Of a DNA stretch of 6,938 nucleotides, positions 6,654 to 6,938 are shown in pieces. The DNA is taken from positions 1 through 6,938 of the forward strand of contig DNAU01000081.1 of the NCBI GenBank assembly GCA_003491925.1, written 5' to 3'. The notes beneath the pieces were generated by a model. That model was not told the origin of the DNA. It saw only the letters and a program-made list of their open reading frames with translations, and ran no database searches. This stretch comes from Chloroflexota bacterium (GTDB lineage: Bacteria > Chloroflexota > Dormibacteria > Aeolococcales > Aeolococcaceae). A program made the translations under genes and the position numbers. Within the stretch, counting starts at the first letter, position 1. Each line of letters starts with the position of its first letter.

Positions 6654-6938
6654 TCACCGTCTCGGGCCCTCCGCCGCCCCGGCCGCCTCGGTCGCCGGGC
6701 GGAGCGACTCCGCGGCCATGGCGAGGGCGCGCAGCTTGTTGTCGATCTCGCGCGCCTCCTCGGCCGGGTCGGAGTCGGCGACGATGCCGGCCGCGGCCTG
6801 GAGGTGGAGCCGTCCCTGGCGGACCACCGCGGTGCGGAGAGCGATCGCGGTGTCCAGGCTGCCGCGGAAGTCGAGGTAGCCGACCGCGCCCGCGTAGGCG
6901 CCGCGGACCTCCGGCTCCAGCTCGGCGATGATCTCCAT
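6654..6938 (-). CDS. trpE: Anthranilate synthase component I, C-terminal end (5' part outside window)
   Basis: Only the last 94 residues are present. TrpE converts chorismate and ammonia to anthranilate. [31 protein letters not shown] and AGIVADSDP are in family order, ending in ExxEIDNK, which aligns with the ExxET-NK block holding the Mg2+-chorismate glutamates (here E61 and E64 of the fragment). The Met at the window edge is an internal residue, so the gene continues beyond 6938. Small departures are QAAAG for the usual QAGAG and Ile for Thr after E64. The stop lies 34 bases before trpG. The N-terminal tryptophan-feedback site is outside the window, so inhibition by Trp cannot be judged. 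PabB is a related alternative, but the trp context favours TrpE. Confidence 0.93.
   Translation of the reverse strand: MEIIAELEPEVRGAYAGAVGYLDFRGSLDTAIALRTAVVRQGRLHLQAAAGIVADSDPAEEAREIDNKLRALAMAAESLRPATEAAGAAEGPRR

Noticed and set aside
5246..6931. Long open + strand frame opposite trpC, trpG and trpE
   Set aside because: It is a shadow of well-supported minus-strand genes, with biased composition and no recognisable domains.

Overview
The window is very GC-rich bacterial chromosomal DNA, densely coding and with almost no spacer. Genes run in two convergent blocks. The base composition, GTG starts and gene set fit a high-GC free-living bacterium, such as an actinobacterium or a Chloroflexota/Dormibacterota-like lineage. 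The sequence alone does not settle the phylum, and no mobile-element, phage or tRNA gene is visible.

Layout. Positions 1-965 (+) hold the 3' end of an Lhr-type DEAD/DEAH helicase gene. It converges, with only 18 bases between stop codons, on a minus-strand tryptophan operon that fills the rest of the window. Read in its own direction (right to left), the operon is: trpE (C-terminus only, 6938-6654), trpG (6619-5987), an unusual 148-base gap, trpC (5838-5014), trpF (5017-4325), trpB (4328-3138), trpA (3141-2320) and aroA (2288-984). trpC-F-B-A are joined by 4-base stop/start overlaps (GTGA, ATGA, ATGA), so they are probably translationally coupled. aroA (EPSP synthase) follows after 31 bases, placing a late chorismate-supply step in the same transcript as the chorismate-consuming tryptophan enzymes.

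The encoded enzymes cover chorismate to anthranilate (TrpE/TrpG), then CdRP synthesis and closure (TrpF, TrpC) and the synthase complex (TrpA/TrpB). The expected trpD (anthranilate phosphoribosyltransferase) is missing from its usual place between trpG and trpC.

That place is taken by the most interesting part of the window, about 5835-5990. It is an imperfect palindrome of about 130 bases. Its ends form a 22-base inverted repeat (20 of 22 paired), enclosing a further stem and two hairpins whose 7-base loops are mutually complementary, so it can fold as a three-way junction with a kissing-loop contact. One strand also carries an uninterrupted 51-codon reading frame that overlaps the trpG stop by GTGA and the trpC start by ATGA, the same junction style as the rest of the operon. 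It could be a cis-acting RNA, an inserted palindromic (MITE/RPE-like) element, a small coupled gene, or more than one of these. I could not match it to a family I know.
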